Assembly: GCA_963524205.1 (NCBI GenBank)
Contig: CAURED010000008.1
Span: 1-64,000 of the forward strand
Source: Aminipila sp963524205
GTDB lineage: Bacteria > Bacillota > Clostridia > Peptostreptococcales > Anaerovoracaceae
Direction of reading: 5' to 3'
DNA length: 64,000 nt
This document shows, piece after piece, positions 8,494 to 17,022 of the stretch; the stretch's first letter is position 1; each line of letters starts with the position of its first letter. The translations under genes and the position numbers were made by a program. The notes under the pieces were generated by a model. That model was given only the letters and a program-made list of their open reading frames with translations. It ran no database searches and was not told the DNA's origin.

Positions 8494-10248
8494 ATGCTTA
8501 TGATTGAAAATAAAAAAACAATTTGTTTATATACTGGATCTAATCGAACCAAGGAAGTTTTATGTAAGCAGTTACAAGAGATTCTAGGAGAAAATATTAA
8601 TATTCTTTCTTATGCTATAGACGAAGAAACACCATTACATGAGAATACGGATTTAACAGTATTATCAAGTAATAGTGTTGAAGAAGAACTTATTGAAAAT
8701 GGTTTTTTTAATTCTAAGAACTCTTATTTTGTTTGTGGCAGAAGAATAAATTTTGATTATATTCAAAGTGTTTTAAGCATACCAAAAGGTGAAACTGCTT
8801 TGTTTGTTAACGATACAAAAGAAACAACAGCGCTTTGTATACAAAATTTAAAAGATATTGGGATTGATCATATTAATTATGACCCCTTTTTTCCTGGTTG
8901 TTCTTTGGAAGGGGAATACAATTTTGCAATAACAGCGGGAGAAATGTGGCTTGTACCTGAAAATATTAAAAATGTTATAGATGTGGGGCCTAGACATATA
9001 GATATGCCTTCTTTAATTAAAATTGCAGACTTACTGGAATTGAAAGATTTTGATGCGGGGACAATAATAAAACCTTACACAGATAAAATTATAGATATAT
9101 CTAAGAAGATGGCTATAGTAAATGTAGAAGTTGAAGGAATAAAGCATATTTTAAAGGAAAAATTAGAAAGTAAGGGACATACAGCGATTTATGATTTTGA
9201 AAATATAAAAGGAAATACTCAAAGCCTTTTAGAAGTAAAGTATAAAGCTAAAAAATTGGCCCAAACAGATCTTACTGTTTTGATTGAAGGAGAAAGTGGA
9301 ACAGGAAAAGAGTTATTTGCATCGGCAATACACAATGCGTCAAAGAGAAAAAACGGTCCTTATCTAGCGGTTAATTTTAGCGCGTTACCTGAAGAACTAG
9401 TGGAAAGTGAACTCTTTGGATATGAGGAAGGAGCCTTTACAGGAGCAAAAAAAGGTGGAAAAACAGGGCTATTTGAACAGGCAGATGGCGGTACTATTTT
9501 TCTGGATGAAATTGGAGACATTTCACCTAAAATGCAGACAAAACTACTCAGAGTATTACAGGAGAAAGAAATAATGCCAATAGGTGGAGGAAATATAAAG
9601 AAAGTAGATATAAGGGTAATAGCAGCAACAAATAAAGATTTAAAGCATATGGTCAGCCAGGGGTTATTTAGAGATGACTTATACTATAGATTAAAAATCG
9701 GTTATGTTAATGTACCTCCTTTAAGAAACAGAAAAGAGGATATAAAATGTTTAATGAAATTTTTTATAGAAAAAGAAGAAAATGCGACGGTTAACATTGA
9801 TAAAGAAGTTTATGAGAAATTTTACCAATATGACTGGCGGGGAAACGTGAGGGAATTAAAAAATACCATTAAGTATATGCTGGCGATTAGAGAGAATTCT
9901 TTAAGAATATCCGCTAATGACCTTCCAGATATACATTTCTTTGAGGATATTCCACAGCAGAAAGACAAGGAGTGTGAATTAGATTATCATTTGGAAGCAG
10001 TACTTCAAGCGATTTATGAAATAAACTTAGAAGGGGTAAATGCAGGAAGAAATGTAATCGCTCAAAGGTTAAACCAACAAAATATAAAATTAACGGAAGG
10101 GCAAGTAAGAAAAAGGATTCAGATATTACAGCAACAAGATTTTTTGTTGGTGTATAGAGGTAAAATGGGGACGGTATTAACTAAAAAAGGTAAAAACTAT
10201 ATGGATAAAATTTTATATAAGAAAAGCAAACAACCATTTACTACCTAA
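8494..10248 (+). CDS. Sigma-54-dependent transcriptional activator
   Basis: 584-residue enhancer-binding protein. Residues 1-~230 are a sensor region that I do not recognise beyond a loose resemblance to PrpR-type N-terminal domains. Residues ~237-465 form the AAA+ domain, with Walker A GESGTGKE (266-273), the sigma-54-contacting GAFTGA loop (313-318) and Walker B at 332-340. The C-terminus (about 490-584) looks like a winged helix instead of the usual Fis helix-turn-helix. The ATG at 8494 has AAGGAG 8 bases upstream. A matching -24/-12 promoter lies just downstream at 10358 in front of the YfcC-type carrier, so this protein very likely activates that carrier and iadA. The inducer is unknown. 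Confidence 0.92.
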   Translation: MLMIENKKTICLYTGSNRTKEVLCKQLQEILGENINILSYAIDEETPLHENTDLTVLSSNSVEEELIENGFFNSKNSYFVCGRRINFDYIQSVLSIPKGETALFVNDTKETTALCIQNLKDIGIDHINYDPFFPGCSLEGEYNFAITAGEMWLVPENIKNVIDVGPRHIDMPSLIKIADLLELKDFDAGTIIKPYTDKIIDISKKMAIVNVEVEGIKHILKEKLESKGHTAIYDFENIKGNTQSLLEVKYKAKKLAQTDLTVLIEGESGTGKELFASAIHNASKRKNGPYLAVNFSALPEELVESELFGYEEGAFTGAKKGGKTGLFEQADGGTIFLDEIGDISPKMQTKLLRVLQEKEIMPIGGGNIKKVDIRVIAATNKDLKHMVSQGLFRDDLYYRLKIGYVNVPPLRNRKEDIKCLMKFFIEKEENATVNIDKEVYEKFYQYDWRGNVRELKNTIKYMLAIRENSLRISANDLPDIHFFEDIPQQKDKECELDYHLEAVLQAIYEINLEGVNAGRNVIAQRLNQQNIKLTEGQVRKRIQILQQQDFLLVYRGKMGTVLTKKGKNYMDKILYKKSKQPFTT

Positions 10249-10290
10249 AAAGACCGAATTAAACCACGAAATGCCATTAAAATAAAAAAT

Positions 10291-10322
10291 AGCTTGAATT
10301 AATAAATAATTCAGGCTTTTTT
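10291..10322 (+). terminator. Terminator after the sigma-54 activator
   Basis: The 10-bp stem AGCTTGAATT/AATTCAGGCT (one G-U pair) is followed by TTTTTT. It separates the activator transcript from the sigma-54 promoter downstream. Confidence 0.85.
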
Positions 10323-10357
10323 AGTTAATAAACAGCTATAAACAAGGACCATAGTGT

Positions 10358-10374
10358 TTGGCATGAATTTTGCG
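10358..10374 (+). promoter_or_regulatory. Sigma-54 (-24/-12) promoter
   Basis: TTGGCATGAATTTTGCG: GG at 10360-10361 and GC at 10372-10373 with the exact 12-bp register of the TGGCAC-N5-TTGCA consensus. It lies 71 bp upstream of the carrier ribosome binding site and directly downstream of a gene encoding a sigma-54 activator. Confidence 0.88.
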
Positions 10375-10444
10375 TTATATAATCATCTGAGAGTGTACAA
10401 CAACATTCTGAGGGAATAATTTGATCTTTGAGGAGGAAAAGAAG

Positions 10445-11980
10445 ATGAAAGGCAAAGAAAAGCTTAATAGCCTGAACAAGGGGTTTAAAGTCCCTGATAC
10501 TTATGTAATCATATTTTTTGTAGTAGTATTTGCTGCGTTATTAACTTATATTATCCCACAGGGATATTATGCAACGGAAGATGTGACTTATGTAGTTGAC
10601 GGTGTTGAAAAAACACGTACAGTTATTCAAGAAGGAAGTTTTCAATATGTTGTTGATGATAACGGAAATGCTGTAAAAAGTGGTGTGCCATTTTTTGCAA
10701 CAGAAGATTTTGGTGGTAGAACCGGTTTTGTAAATTATATTTTTGAAGGGCTGACTTCTGGGGATAAATGGGGATCTGCTGTAGGAGTAGTAGCTTTTAT
10801 TCTAGTTATTGGTGGAGCATTTGGAATTATACTTAAAACTGGGGCAGTTGAAGCCGGAATCTTAAATATGATAAAAAGGACAAACGGCCGGGAAAAAATA
10901 CTTATTCCTATACTATTTGTTTTATTTTCATTAGGTGGAGCTGTATTTGGTATGGGTGAAGAAGCCCTTCCATTTGCAATGATTTTAATTCCATTGGTAA
11001 TTGCTATGGGCTATGATGCTATAGTGGGGATTTTAATTACATACGTTGCTACGCAAATTGGATTTGGCTCATCATGGATGAATCCTTTTTCTGTAGCAAT
11101 TGCACAGGGGATTGCAGGTATTCCGGTGTTCTCCGGAGCAGCATTTAGGATCACTCTTTGGGTAATATTTACTGGGGCTGGTATGATTATGACAATGGTA
11201 TATGCGGCTAGAATTAAGAAAGACCCAGTAAAGTCAGTTTCTTATGAAAGTGATGAATATTTTAGAAAAGATTTAACCCAGCAGTCTGAAATTGATGTAA
11301 AATTCGGAATAGGTCATGTCCTTGTTATTATGACTGTTGTACTAGGTATGGTATGGGTCGTATGGGGAGTTATGACAAAGGGCTATTATATTCCAGAACT
11401 TGCATCGCAATTTCTTTTAATGGGTCTTGTAGCAGGTGTTATAGGGGTAATCTTTAAACTGAATGGTATGACAGTAGATGATATGTCCTCTGCATTTAAG
11501 CAAGGAGTAGGAGACTTAGTTGGTGCTGCTATGGTTGTTGGTATGGCACAGGGAATTATGCTTGTGTTAGGAGGATCAGATCCGACGTCGGGAACAGTAT
11601 TAAATACTATTTTAAATGGAATTAGTGGAGCTTTTGTAGGATTAAATTCAACTGTAGCTGCAGTATTTATGTATTTCTTTCAAACAATATTTAACTTTTT
11701 TGTTGTTTCAGGTTCAGGTCAGGCAGCACTTACTATGCCAATTATGGCCCCACTTGCAGACTTACTTGGTGTTTCTAGACAGACTGCTGTACTTGCATAT
11801 CAGTTAGGTGATGGTTTCTCAAATATGATCGTGCCTACGTCAGGGTGTTTAATGGGAATGCTTGCAATTGCAAGAGTTGAATATACAAAATGGATTAAAT
11901 TTGCAATTAAGTTCTTTTTAGTGTTGTTTGCCATATCTGTAGCGGTAATGATTATTGCATCAGCAATAGGCTTTAATTAG
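10445..11980 (+). CDS. YfcC-family (DcuC-like) carrier
   Basis: 511-residue integral membrane protein of the YfcC/C4-dicarboxylate anaerobic carrier superfamily (Pfam DcuC-like), with about 11-12 hydrophobic segments. The family signature GMGEEALPFAMILIPL and an NPFSVAIAQ segment are present. I choose the ATG at 10445 because AGGAGG (10431-10436) is 8 bases upstream; the longer frame from a TTG at 10421 would include that site. Members are proposed to carry dicarboxylates, amino acids or peptides; substrate is unproven. The sigma-54 promoter upstream and iadA 21 bp downstream suggest import of isoaspartyl dipeptides or related amino acid derivatives. A paralogue starts at 63068. Confidence 0.88.
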   Translation: MKGKEKLNSLNKGFKVPDTYVIIFFVVVFAALLTYIIPQGYYATEDVTYVVDGVEKTRTVIQEGSFQYVVDDNGNAVKSGVPFFATEDFGGRTGFVNYIFEGLTSGDKWGSAVGVVAFILVIGGAFGIILKTGAVEAGILNMIKRTNGREKILIPILFVLFSLGGAVFGMGEEALPFAMILIPLVIAMGYDAIVGILITYVATQIGFGSSWMNPFSVAIAQGIAGIPVFSGAAFRITLWVIFTGAGMIMTMVYAARIKKDPVKSVSYESDEYFRKDLTQQSEIDVKFGIGHVLVIMTVVLGMVWVVWGVMTKGYYIPELASQFLLMGLVAGVIGVIFKLNGMTVDDMSSAFKQGVGDLVGAAMVVGMAQGIMLVLGGSDPTSGTVLNTILNGISGAFVGLNSTVAAVFMYFFQTIFNFFVVSGSGQAALTMPIMAPLADLLGVSRQTAVLAYQLGDGFSNMIVPTSGCLMGMLAIARVEYTKWIKFAIKFFLVLFAISVAVMIIASAIGFN

Positions 11981-12001
11981 AACAAGAAGGAGTTTTTCAT
12001 T

Positions 12002-13168
12002 ATGATAAGACTAATAAAAAATGCTGAAATTTTTACTCCAGAACCAATTGGGAAAAAAGATGTTCTATTTGCAGGCAGTGAAATATGCCAGATTGCTGAG
12101 GAAATAACAATTGAAGGCGATGTGGAGATAGAGATTATAGACGGACAAGGAAAATACCTTTTCCCTGGATTTATTGATAACCATGTGCATATTACAGGTG
12201 GCGGTGGCGAAGGTGGTTTTGGAACGAGAACACCAGAAATAGGACTAACAGATATTATTGATGGTGGAATTACTACCATAATTGGCACCCTTGGAACAGA
12301 TGGCTTTGGAAGAAACATGGCAAATTTAATTGGAAAAGCTAATGGGATTGAAAATGAAGGTATTACTGTTTTTGCAAATACTGGTTCATATCAAGTGCCC
12401 GTAAGAACTTTCACAGACAGCATATCAAACGACATAATGTTTATTGATAAAATCATAGGAGTAGGTGAAATTGCAGTTTCTGATCATCGTTCATCCTGCC
12501 CAACTGTAGAAGAATTGGAAAAAATAGTTTCCGAAGTAAGAGTGGCAGGAATGCTTTCAGGAAAGATTGGAATAGTTAATGTTCATATTGGTGATGAGGC
12601 TGAAAGATTAGAAAAAATTAAGGATATAACTACAAGATGTAAAGCTTATAAAAAACATTTTCATCCTACCCACATCAATCGAAGCCATGAGGTATTTGAA
12701 GATGGCTTGACTTATTTAAAAATGGGTGGATCTATTGATTTTACAACAAGTACGACACCTTTATTTTTAGAAGAAGGGGAAGTTGCATGTGCAGATGGAG
12801 TTCTTAGGATTATAAAGGAGAACTTAAATATATCAAAAGTTACTCTATCCTCTGATGGACAGGGGTCTTTGCCTGTGTTTGATAAAGATGGAAACGTAAT
12901 CGGAATAGAAGTAGGCAGAGTTACTTCTTTATATGGAGCTGTCAGAGAATGTATACAAAAAAATGTACCTATTGAAATTGCAATTAGTTTGATAACTTCT
13001 AATCCAGCAATTATTTATGGATTAAAGAAAAAGGGATTTATAAAAAAAGGCGCCGATGCAGATATGGTATTAGTGGATAAGGATACATTAGAAATTGATA
13101 CACTAATTGCTAAAGGAGAAATCCTGAAAAGGCAAGGGCAAAATTTAAAAAAAGGGGCCTTCGAGTAA
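12002..13168 (+). CDS. iadA: Beta-aspartyl-peptidase (isoaspartyl dipeptidase)
   Basis: Zinc amidohydrolase that cleaves isoaspartyl dipeptides, which arise from damaged proteins. 388 residues, matching E. coli IadA (~390). The metal-binding HVH is at 61-63, followed by the family stretch TGGGGEGGFGTRTPE. A SDHRSS motif and a downstream SSDGQGS aspartate match the IadA active site. The ATG at 12002 is preceded by AAGGAGTTTTTCATT. It lies 21 bp after the YfcC-type carrier and is likely in the same sigma-54-driven transcript, giving an uptake-and-cleavage pair. It ends before deoC, which appears to have its own start region. Confidence 0.93.
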   Translation: MIRLIKNAEIFTPEPIGKKDVLFAGSEICQIAEEITIEGDVEIEIIDGQGKYLFPGFIDNHVHITGGGGEGGFGTRTPEIGLTDIIDGGITTIIGTLGTDGFGRNMANLIGKANGIENEGITVFANTGSYQVPVRTFTDSISNDIMFIDKIIGVGEIAVSDHRSSCPTVEELEKIVSEVRVAGMLSGKIGIVNVHIGDEAERLEKIKDITTRCKAYKKHFHPTHINRSHEVFEDGLTYLKMGGSIDFTTSTTPLFLEEGEVACADGVLRIIKENLNISKVTLSSDGQGSLPVFDKDGNVIGIEVGRVTSLYGAVRECIQKNVPIEIAISLITSNPAIIYGLKKKGFIKKGADADMVLVDKDTLEIDTLIAKGEILKRQGQNLKKGAFE

Positions 13169-13198
13169 GATGATTTTGTAATTTTTATTGTTATATCC

Positions 13199-13227
13199 TT
13201 GAAATTATGTGATACTATTCATATATA
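13199..13227 (+). promoter_or_regulatory. Possible sigma-A promoter for deoC
   Basis: TTGAAA at 13199-13204, a 17-bp spacer and TATATA at 13222-13227, ~65 bp before the deoC start. The -10 is imperfect and the region is AT-rich, so support is modest. Confidence 0.35.
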
Positions 13228-13294
13228 CAAAACCAATAGATAAATGCTTTTACTTGAAAAATATAATGAACATTTAGCTATGTAGGAGGATAAA

Positions 13295-13966
13295 ATGGAA
13301 AATATAAAAAATTTAAACAAATATTTTGATCATACGCTTTTGAAAGCTGAAGCTACTGAGAAAGACATTAAAAAACTTTGTGAAGAAGCGAAACAATATG
13401 ATTTTTATTCAGTGTGTGTTAATGGTTGTTATGTTCCCCTTGCGGTAGAAGAATTAAAATCATCAGAAGTTAAAGTAGCAGCAGTTGTGGGATTCCCTTT
13501 GGGTGCAATGGCTACTGAAGCAAAGGCGTTTGAAACTGACTGGGTATGCAATTCAGGAGCAAAAGAAGTTGATATGGTAATTAATGTAGGTGCTTTAAAA
13601 GAAGGCAGGTATGACTATGTAAAGGACGATATATGTGCAGTGGTTGCCATAGCAGATGAATATGATTTTACCGTTAAAGTTATACTTGAAACTTGCTTAC
13701 TTACGGATGCTGAAATTACAAAAGCTTGTGAATTATCTATAGAAGCGGGTGCAGAATTTGTAAAAACTTCTACTGGATTTTCAACTGGCGGTGCTACAGA
13801 ACATCATGTAGCTCTTATGCGTAAAACTGTTGGTGACAAGGCAAAGGTAAAAGCTTCAGGAGCAATAAGGGACTTAGAGACCACTTTAAAGATGATTCAA
13901 GCAGGCGCAGATAGAATTGGTGCAAGTGCATCCGTTGCTATTATGAATGCTTTTCAACAGAGATAA
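13295..13966 (+). CDS. deoC: Deoxyribose-phosphate aldolase
   Basis: Class I aldolase that splits 2-deoxyribose-5-phosphate into glyceraldehyde-3-phosphate and acetaldehyde in deoxynucleoside catabolism. 223 residues, normal for bacterial DeoC. The Schiff-base lysine is K157 in EFVKTSTGFS, the second lysine is in VKASGAIRD (K186), and the N-terminal DHTLLK motif is present. The ATG at 13295 follows TGTAGGAGG. It stands alone, without deoxynucleoside kinases or phosphorylases nearby, and ends at a strong terminator shared with the convergent cysteine-rich gene. Confidence 0.97.
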   Translation: MENIKNLNKYFDHTLLKAEATEKDIKKLCEEAKQYDFYSVCVNGCYVPLAVEELKSSEVKVAAVVGFPLGAMATEAKAFETDWVCNSGAKEVDMVINVGALKEGRYDYVKDDICAVVAIADEYDFTVKVILETCLLTDAEITKACELSIEAGAEFVKTSTGFSTGGATEHHVALMRKTVGDKAKVKASGAIRDLETTLKMIQAGADRIGASASVAIMNAFQQR

Positions 13967-13990
13967 TAAAATCTAATTTAAGAATACTAC

Positions 13991-14021
13991 AAAAAAGCCC
14001 GATATTATGTCGGGCTTTTTT
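13991..14021. terminator. Bidirectional terminator between deoC and the cysteine-rich gene
   Basis: AAAAAAGCCCGA pairs with TCGGGCTTTTTT around a short loop. A tract on one side and T tract on the other allow it to act in both directions between these convergent genes. Confidence 0.92.
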
Positions 14022-14043
14022 ATGCTTTTATAGAGAATCTAAT

Positions 14044-15231
14044 CTAGATTCCTCTAAAGCAGCTGGAACAGGAGGAATTTGTTCCAAGAGCTATAGTATT
14101 TCCACAGTTGAAGTTGTTTGATTCAGATTCAACATCATTATTGTTGCCACAATGGCATTCCTGCTCTAATTCTTCTTCCTCTTCCTCTTCTTCAGCAGCG
14201 CTTTCTGTTCCTTCACATGGGAATACAGCTTCGCAAGCATTTATGCATAAAAGAGCTTGCTTAATAACCTGAACATCTACAGTAGGCTCTACTACAACAG
14301 GAGTTGTGAGTACCAGGAATATAGAATCTTCATCCGAATCTTCAACTACTGTAATAACCGGGTTAAGAAGACTCATATTAGCTCCGAAACTGAAAACGAT
14401 TCTAGGTGACATGCCACCAGAAACACAAGGAATACTGATTCTATCAACGGCAATATTGCTAAACGGGATATTAGGGTGTATTGGAGTTGTTGAAAGTGTT
14501 GTAAATATTGCTCTGAAGCAGCAAGTCTTACCGTTTGTATTGACAGTTCCTTCAACAATGAATTGCGCCTGGAATACCCAAGGCCCTAAACAGGAGATCA
14601 AGAAGAATGCCTTAGTAGGTAGACCTTGTTCTGCGCAAGGAGGTTTAATAATCTTTGGCAGACTGGAGTTTAGTGTAGCTTCAAATGAACCATCTAAGTT
14701 TAACAAGCTATCAACTGGAAAGCCGTCAACCGTTACCTGATCAGGTGAAAGACCTGACGGATTTGCAAGATTAAAAGCTGTTACTCTGACCTCGCTTCTT
14801 AAGACTTCAAACACTGCATTTTCATCCAGCTGGCAAGCGGATGCTCCTGCTACGCTGCCACAGTTACAATTACAATTGCAATTGCAACCAGTGTTACTTA
14901 CACAACTTTGCATATCACGATCAAAGGAGCGATCACGATCAAAGGTGCGATCATCATGTTTGCAATGGCAATTAGTACCTAGTATCTCCTCACAAAGGTT
15001 TTCTGGAGAAGATAAAGGGGATAATAATAACTGAGTCCGAAACTTAGCTGGTGAAGTCGTTAGATTAAAAACTAATGGACTCCCTGTACCCTCACCTTTT
15101 GAAAATACTTTATTTACATATAATAAATGATTTTTTGACTGCGCAAAATCCAGGTCATCAAAATCTATGGATGTACCACAGATACTTGCAAGACCATTTG
15201 TGCATCCTGTATGACAAGAATGGTTTTTCAT
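14044..15231 (-). CDS. Cysteine-rich protein, possible spore-surface component
   Basis: 395 residues with 26 cysteines. N-terminal ~85 residues include CHTGC; a low-complexity linker (about 90-135) contains an acidic-basic DRD repeat and a run of alternating Cys-Asn residues. A central region rich in beta-type sequence (about 140-325) follows. The tail has eight consecutive glutamates, then CHC, SSCSSC. There is no signal peptide or transmembrane helix. The ATG at 15231 has a modest GAGGT site. I recognise no known family. Cysteine density, CNC repeats and lack of an export signal recall cysteine-rich coat or exosporium proteins such as clostridial CdeC, but this is analogy only. Monocistronic, convergent with deoC. 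Confidence 0.75.
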   Translation of the reverse strand: MKNHSCHTGCTNGLASICGTSIDFDDLDFAQSKNHLLYVNKVFSKGEGTGSPLVFNLTTSPAKFRTQLLLSPLSSPENLCEEILGTNCHCKHDDRTFDRDRSFDRDMQSCVSNTGCNCNCNCNCGSVAGASACQLDENAVFEVLRSEVRVTAFNLANPSGLSPDQVTVDGFPVDSLLNLDGSFEATLNSSLPKIIKPPCAEQGLPTKAFFLISCLGPWVFQAQFIVEGTVNTNGKTCCFRAIFTTLSTTPIHPNIPFSNIAVDRISIPCVSGGMSPRIVFSFGANMSLLNPVITVVEDSDEDSIFLVLTTPVVVEPTVDVQVIKQALLCINACEAVFPCEGTESAAEEEEEEEELEQECHCGNNNDVESESNNFNCGNTIALGTNSSCSSCFRGI

Positions 15232-15540
15232 AATACATACCTCGCTATATTTTTAGTTTATAGCAAAATTTAATTATACTTTGCTATGTATATGTTGGAA
15301 CGGTTTATCAGCATATATTGCCATATTCCAATATATGAGTAGCCCCTATTAAAGGTTCCCATTTACGTAAAACTGCTTTCAGATCAAAGCATAGTTTAAT
15401 AAAGGACTACTTAAACAATATATAGGTATACATACCAATTGGACATACAACATATTGTTATTTACATTAAAAAATAATAATTATTATTTAAGAAATTGTT
15501 AAGAAGTGGATGTATACGAGCAGTTTTTGCACCTATTTTG
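15232..15540. other. Gene-free divergent region upstream of mraZ
   Basis: About 310 AT-rich bases between the divergent cysteine-rich gene and the mraZ promoter. I see no ORF with a ribosome binding site and no RNA gene. The part near 15232-15300 must hold the promoter of the minus-strand gene, but no consensus sequence stands out. An AT-rich imperfect palindrome (AATAATAATTATTATT, 15472-15487) is present. Confidence 0.5.
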
Positions 15541-15569
15541 TTGCCAAGTGGAGCGTTGTGGAGTATAGT
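15541..15569 (+). promoter_or_regulatory. Sigma-A promoter of the mraZ/dcw cluster
   Basis: TTGCCA at 15541-15546, a 17-bp spacer and TATAGT at 15564-15569. The MraZ-type repeats overlap the spacer and -10, as expected for autoregulation. The start of mraZ lies 61 bp downstream. Confidence 0.6.
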
Positions 15570-15573
15570 GGAA
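15548..15573 (+). promoter_or_regulatory. MraZ operator: three GTGGA direct repeats at 10-bp spacing
   Basis: GTGGAG at 15548, GTGGAG at 15558 and GTGGAA at 15568, exactly 10 bp apart, overlap the predicted promoter. MraZ proteins are known to bind short G-rich direct repeats with 10-bp phasing upstream of their own gene. Confidence 0.8.
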
Positions 15574-15630
15574 GAAGTTATAAAATAGGGTGAAAAAGAA
15601 TCTTTAAGTTAGTAAGTATAGGTGCGCATT

Positions 15631-16062
15631 ATGTTGATGGGAAAATATCAAAATTCAATAGATGCTAAGGGCAGAATGATAGTTCCCTCTAAATACAGAG
15701 AGGAACTGGGATATCGTTGTGTACTTACGAGGGGCATTGACAAGTGCTTATATATTTATCCAATGGCTCAGTGGGAAAAGTTTATGGAAAAATTAGCAGC
15801 ACTTCCGACAACAGACCCTAATGCTAGAGCTTTTGTTCGTCATTTTTATGCAAATGCAGTGGAGTGCGATATAGATAAACAGGGTAGAATGGGTGTTCCT
15901 CAGGAACTTAGAGAATATGCAAATATAGAAAAAGAACTGGTAACTGTAGGATTATTGGACAAAATAGAAATATGGAGCAAGGCAGAATGGACAGAAGCTG
16001 AGGAGATTATTGAGCTGACTCCAAATGATTTCGCGACGAAAATGGCTGAATATGGCATTTAA
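15631..16062 (+). CDS. mraZ: Transcriptional regulator MraZ
   Basis: 143-residue protein made of two AbrB-like swapped-hairpin halves, each with the family DxKGR motif (DAKGRMIVPSKYR near residues 11-23, and a second DKQGRMGVPQELR near 82-94). It forms ring-shaped oligomers that repress the division and cell wall cluster. I choose the ATG at 15631 (MLMGKYQ) because AGGTG at 15620-15624 lies 6 bases upstream; the GTG at 15622 would be within that site. It is the first gene of the dcw cluster, and its own promoter carries three phased GTGGA repeats, so autoregulation is likely. Confidence 0.96.
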   Translation: MLMGKYQNSIDAKGRMIVPSKYREELGYRCVLTRGIDKCLYIYPMAQWEKFMEKLAALPTTDPNARAFVRHFYANAVECDIDKQGRMGVPQELREYANIEKELVTVGLLDKIEIWSKAEWTEAEEIIELTPNDFATKMAEYGI

Positions 16063-16078
16063 GTAAGGAGGACAAAAC

Positions 16079-17017
16079 ATGGAATTTAAACATGTATCCG
16101 TTCTGTATGATGAATGCATTGATGGTCTTAAAATCAAATCGGGAGGGATCTATGTAGATGGTACATTAGGAGGCGGTGGACATGCTTCTGGAATATGCAA
16201 TTTACTAGACTCTCAGGGCACTTTAATAGGAATTGATAAGGACCAGGATGCACTGAATGCCGCAGAGAAACGGCTACAGGAATTTGACTGCAGAAAACAG
16301 TTTGTGCAGGACAATTATTCAAATATTGAAGAGATATTGGACAGGCTTGCAGTTTCAGGTATAGATGGAGCATTACTAGATTTAGGCGTTTCTTCTTTTC
16401 AGCTGGATAATTTTGAAAGAGGATTCTCATATATGCAGAAGGCTCCTCTTGATATGAGAATGAATGCAGAAGATTCTCTCACGGCTGAAGAGGTAGTAAA
16501 TTCTTATACAGGGGCTGAGTTAACACAAGTTATACGAAAATATGGTGAAGAAAAATGGGCTGCAAGAATTAGTGATTTTATTGTAAAGGCCAGGAAAAAT
16601 AAACGAATAGAGAACACAACCGAATTAGTGGATATTATCAAAGCAGCAATACCAGCAGCTGCAAGAAGGGATGGACCACATCCAGCTAAAAGAACATTTC
16701 AAGCTATAAGAATTGAAGTGAATGATGAATTAGGACATCTTGAAAGAGCTGTGGAAGCATTTTGTAATGTACTTAATCCTGGAGGGAGACTTTGTATTAT
16801 AACTTTCCACTCCCTGGAGGATAGGATTGTTAAAGAATACTTTAATCAGAGATTAAATCCATGTACCTGCCCAAAGGAGTTCCCTATTTGCACTTGTGGG
16901 AAGATTACAGATGTTGTTAAAGTTACAGGTAAACCTATTGTTTCCACAAAACAAGAACTAGAGAGTAACCCAAGAGCTAGAAGCGCAAAGCTTAGAATCA
17001 TTGAGAAAAAGAGGTAA
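16079..17017 (+). CDS. rsmH: 16S rRNA (cytosine-1402-N4)-methyltransferase
   Basis: SAM-dependent enzyme that methylates N4 of C1402 in the 16S rRNA P-site. 312 residues, normal for RsmH (MraW). The SAM motif DGTLGGGGHA is at 27-36, and the family stretches DLGVSSFQLD and ITFHSLEDRIVK are present. The ATG at 16079 follows AAGGAGGACAAAAC. Second gene of the dcw cluster, 16 bp after mraZ and 5 bp before ftsL. Confidence 0.97.
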   Translation: MEFKHVSVLYDECIDGLKIKSGGIYVDGTLGGGGHASGICNLLDSQGTLIGIDKDQDALNAAEKRLQEFDCRKQFVQDNYSNIEEILDRLAVSGIDGALLDLGVSSFQLDNFERGFSYMQKAPLDMRMNAEDSLTAEEVVNSYTGAELTQVIRKYGEEKWAARISDFIVKARKNKRIENTTELVDIIKAAIPAAARRDGPHPAKRTFQAIRIEVNDELGHLERAVEAFCNVLNPGGRLCIITFHSLEDRIVKEYFNQRLNPCTCPKEFPICTCGKITDVVKVTGKPIVSTKQELESNPRARSAKLRIIEKKR

Positions 17018-17022
17018 GAAAA

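Noticed and set aside
14306..14740. Plus-strand frame of 144 codons inside the cysteine-rich gene
   Set aside because: No ribosome binding site, no recognisable domain, opposite to a well-formed gene with its own terminator.
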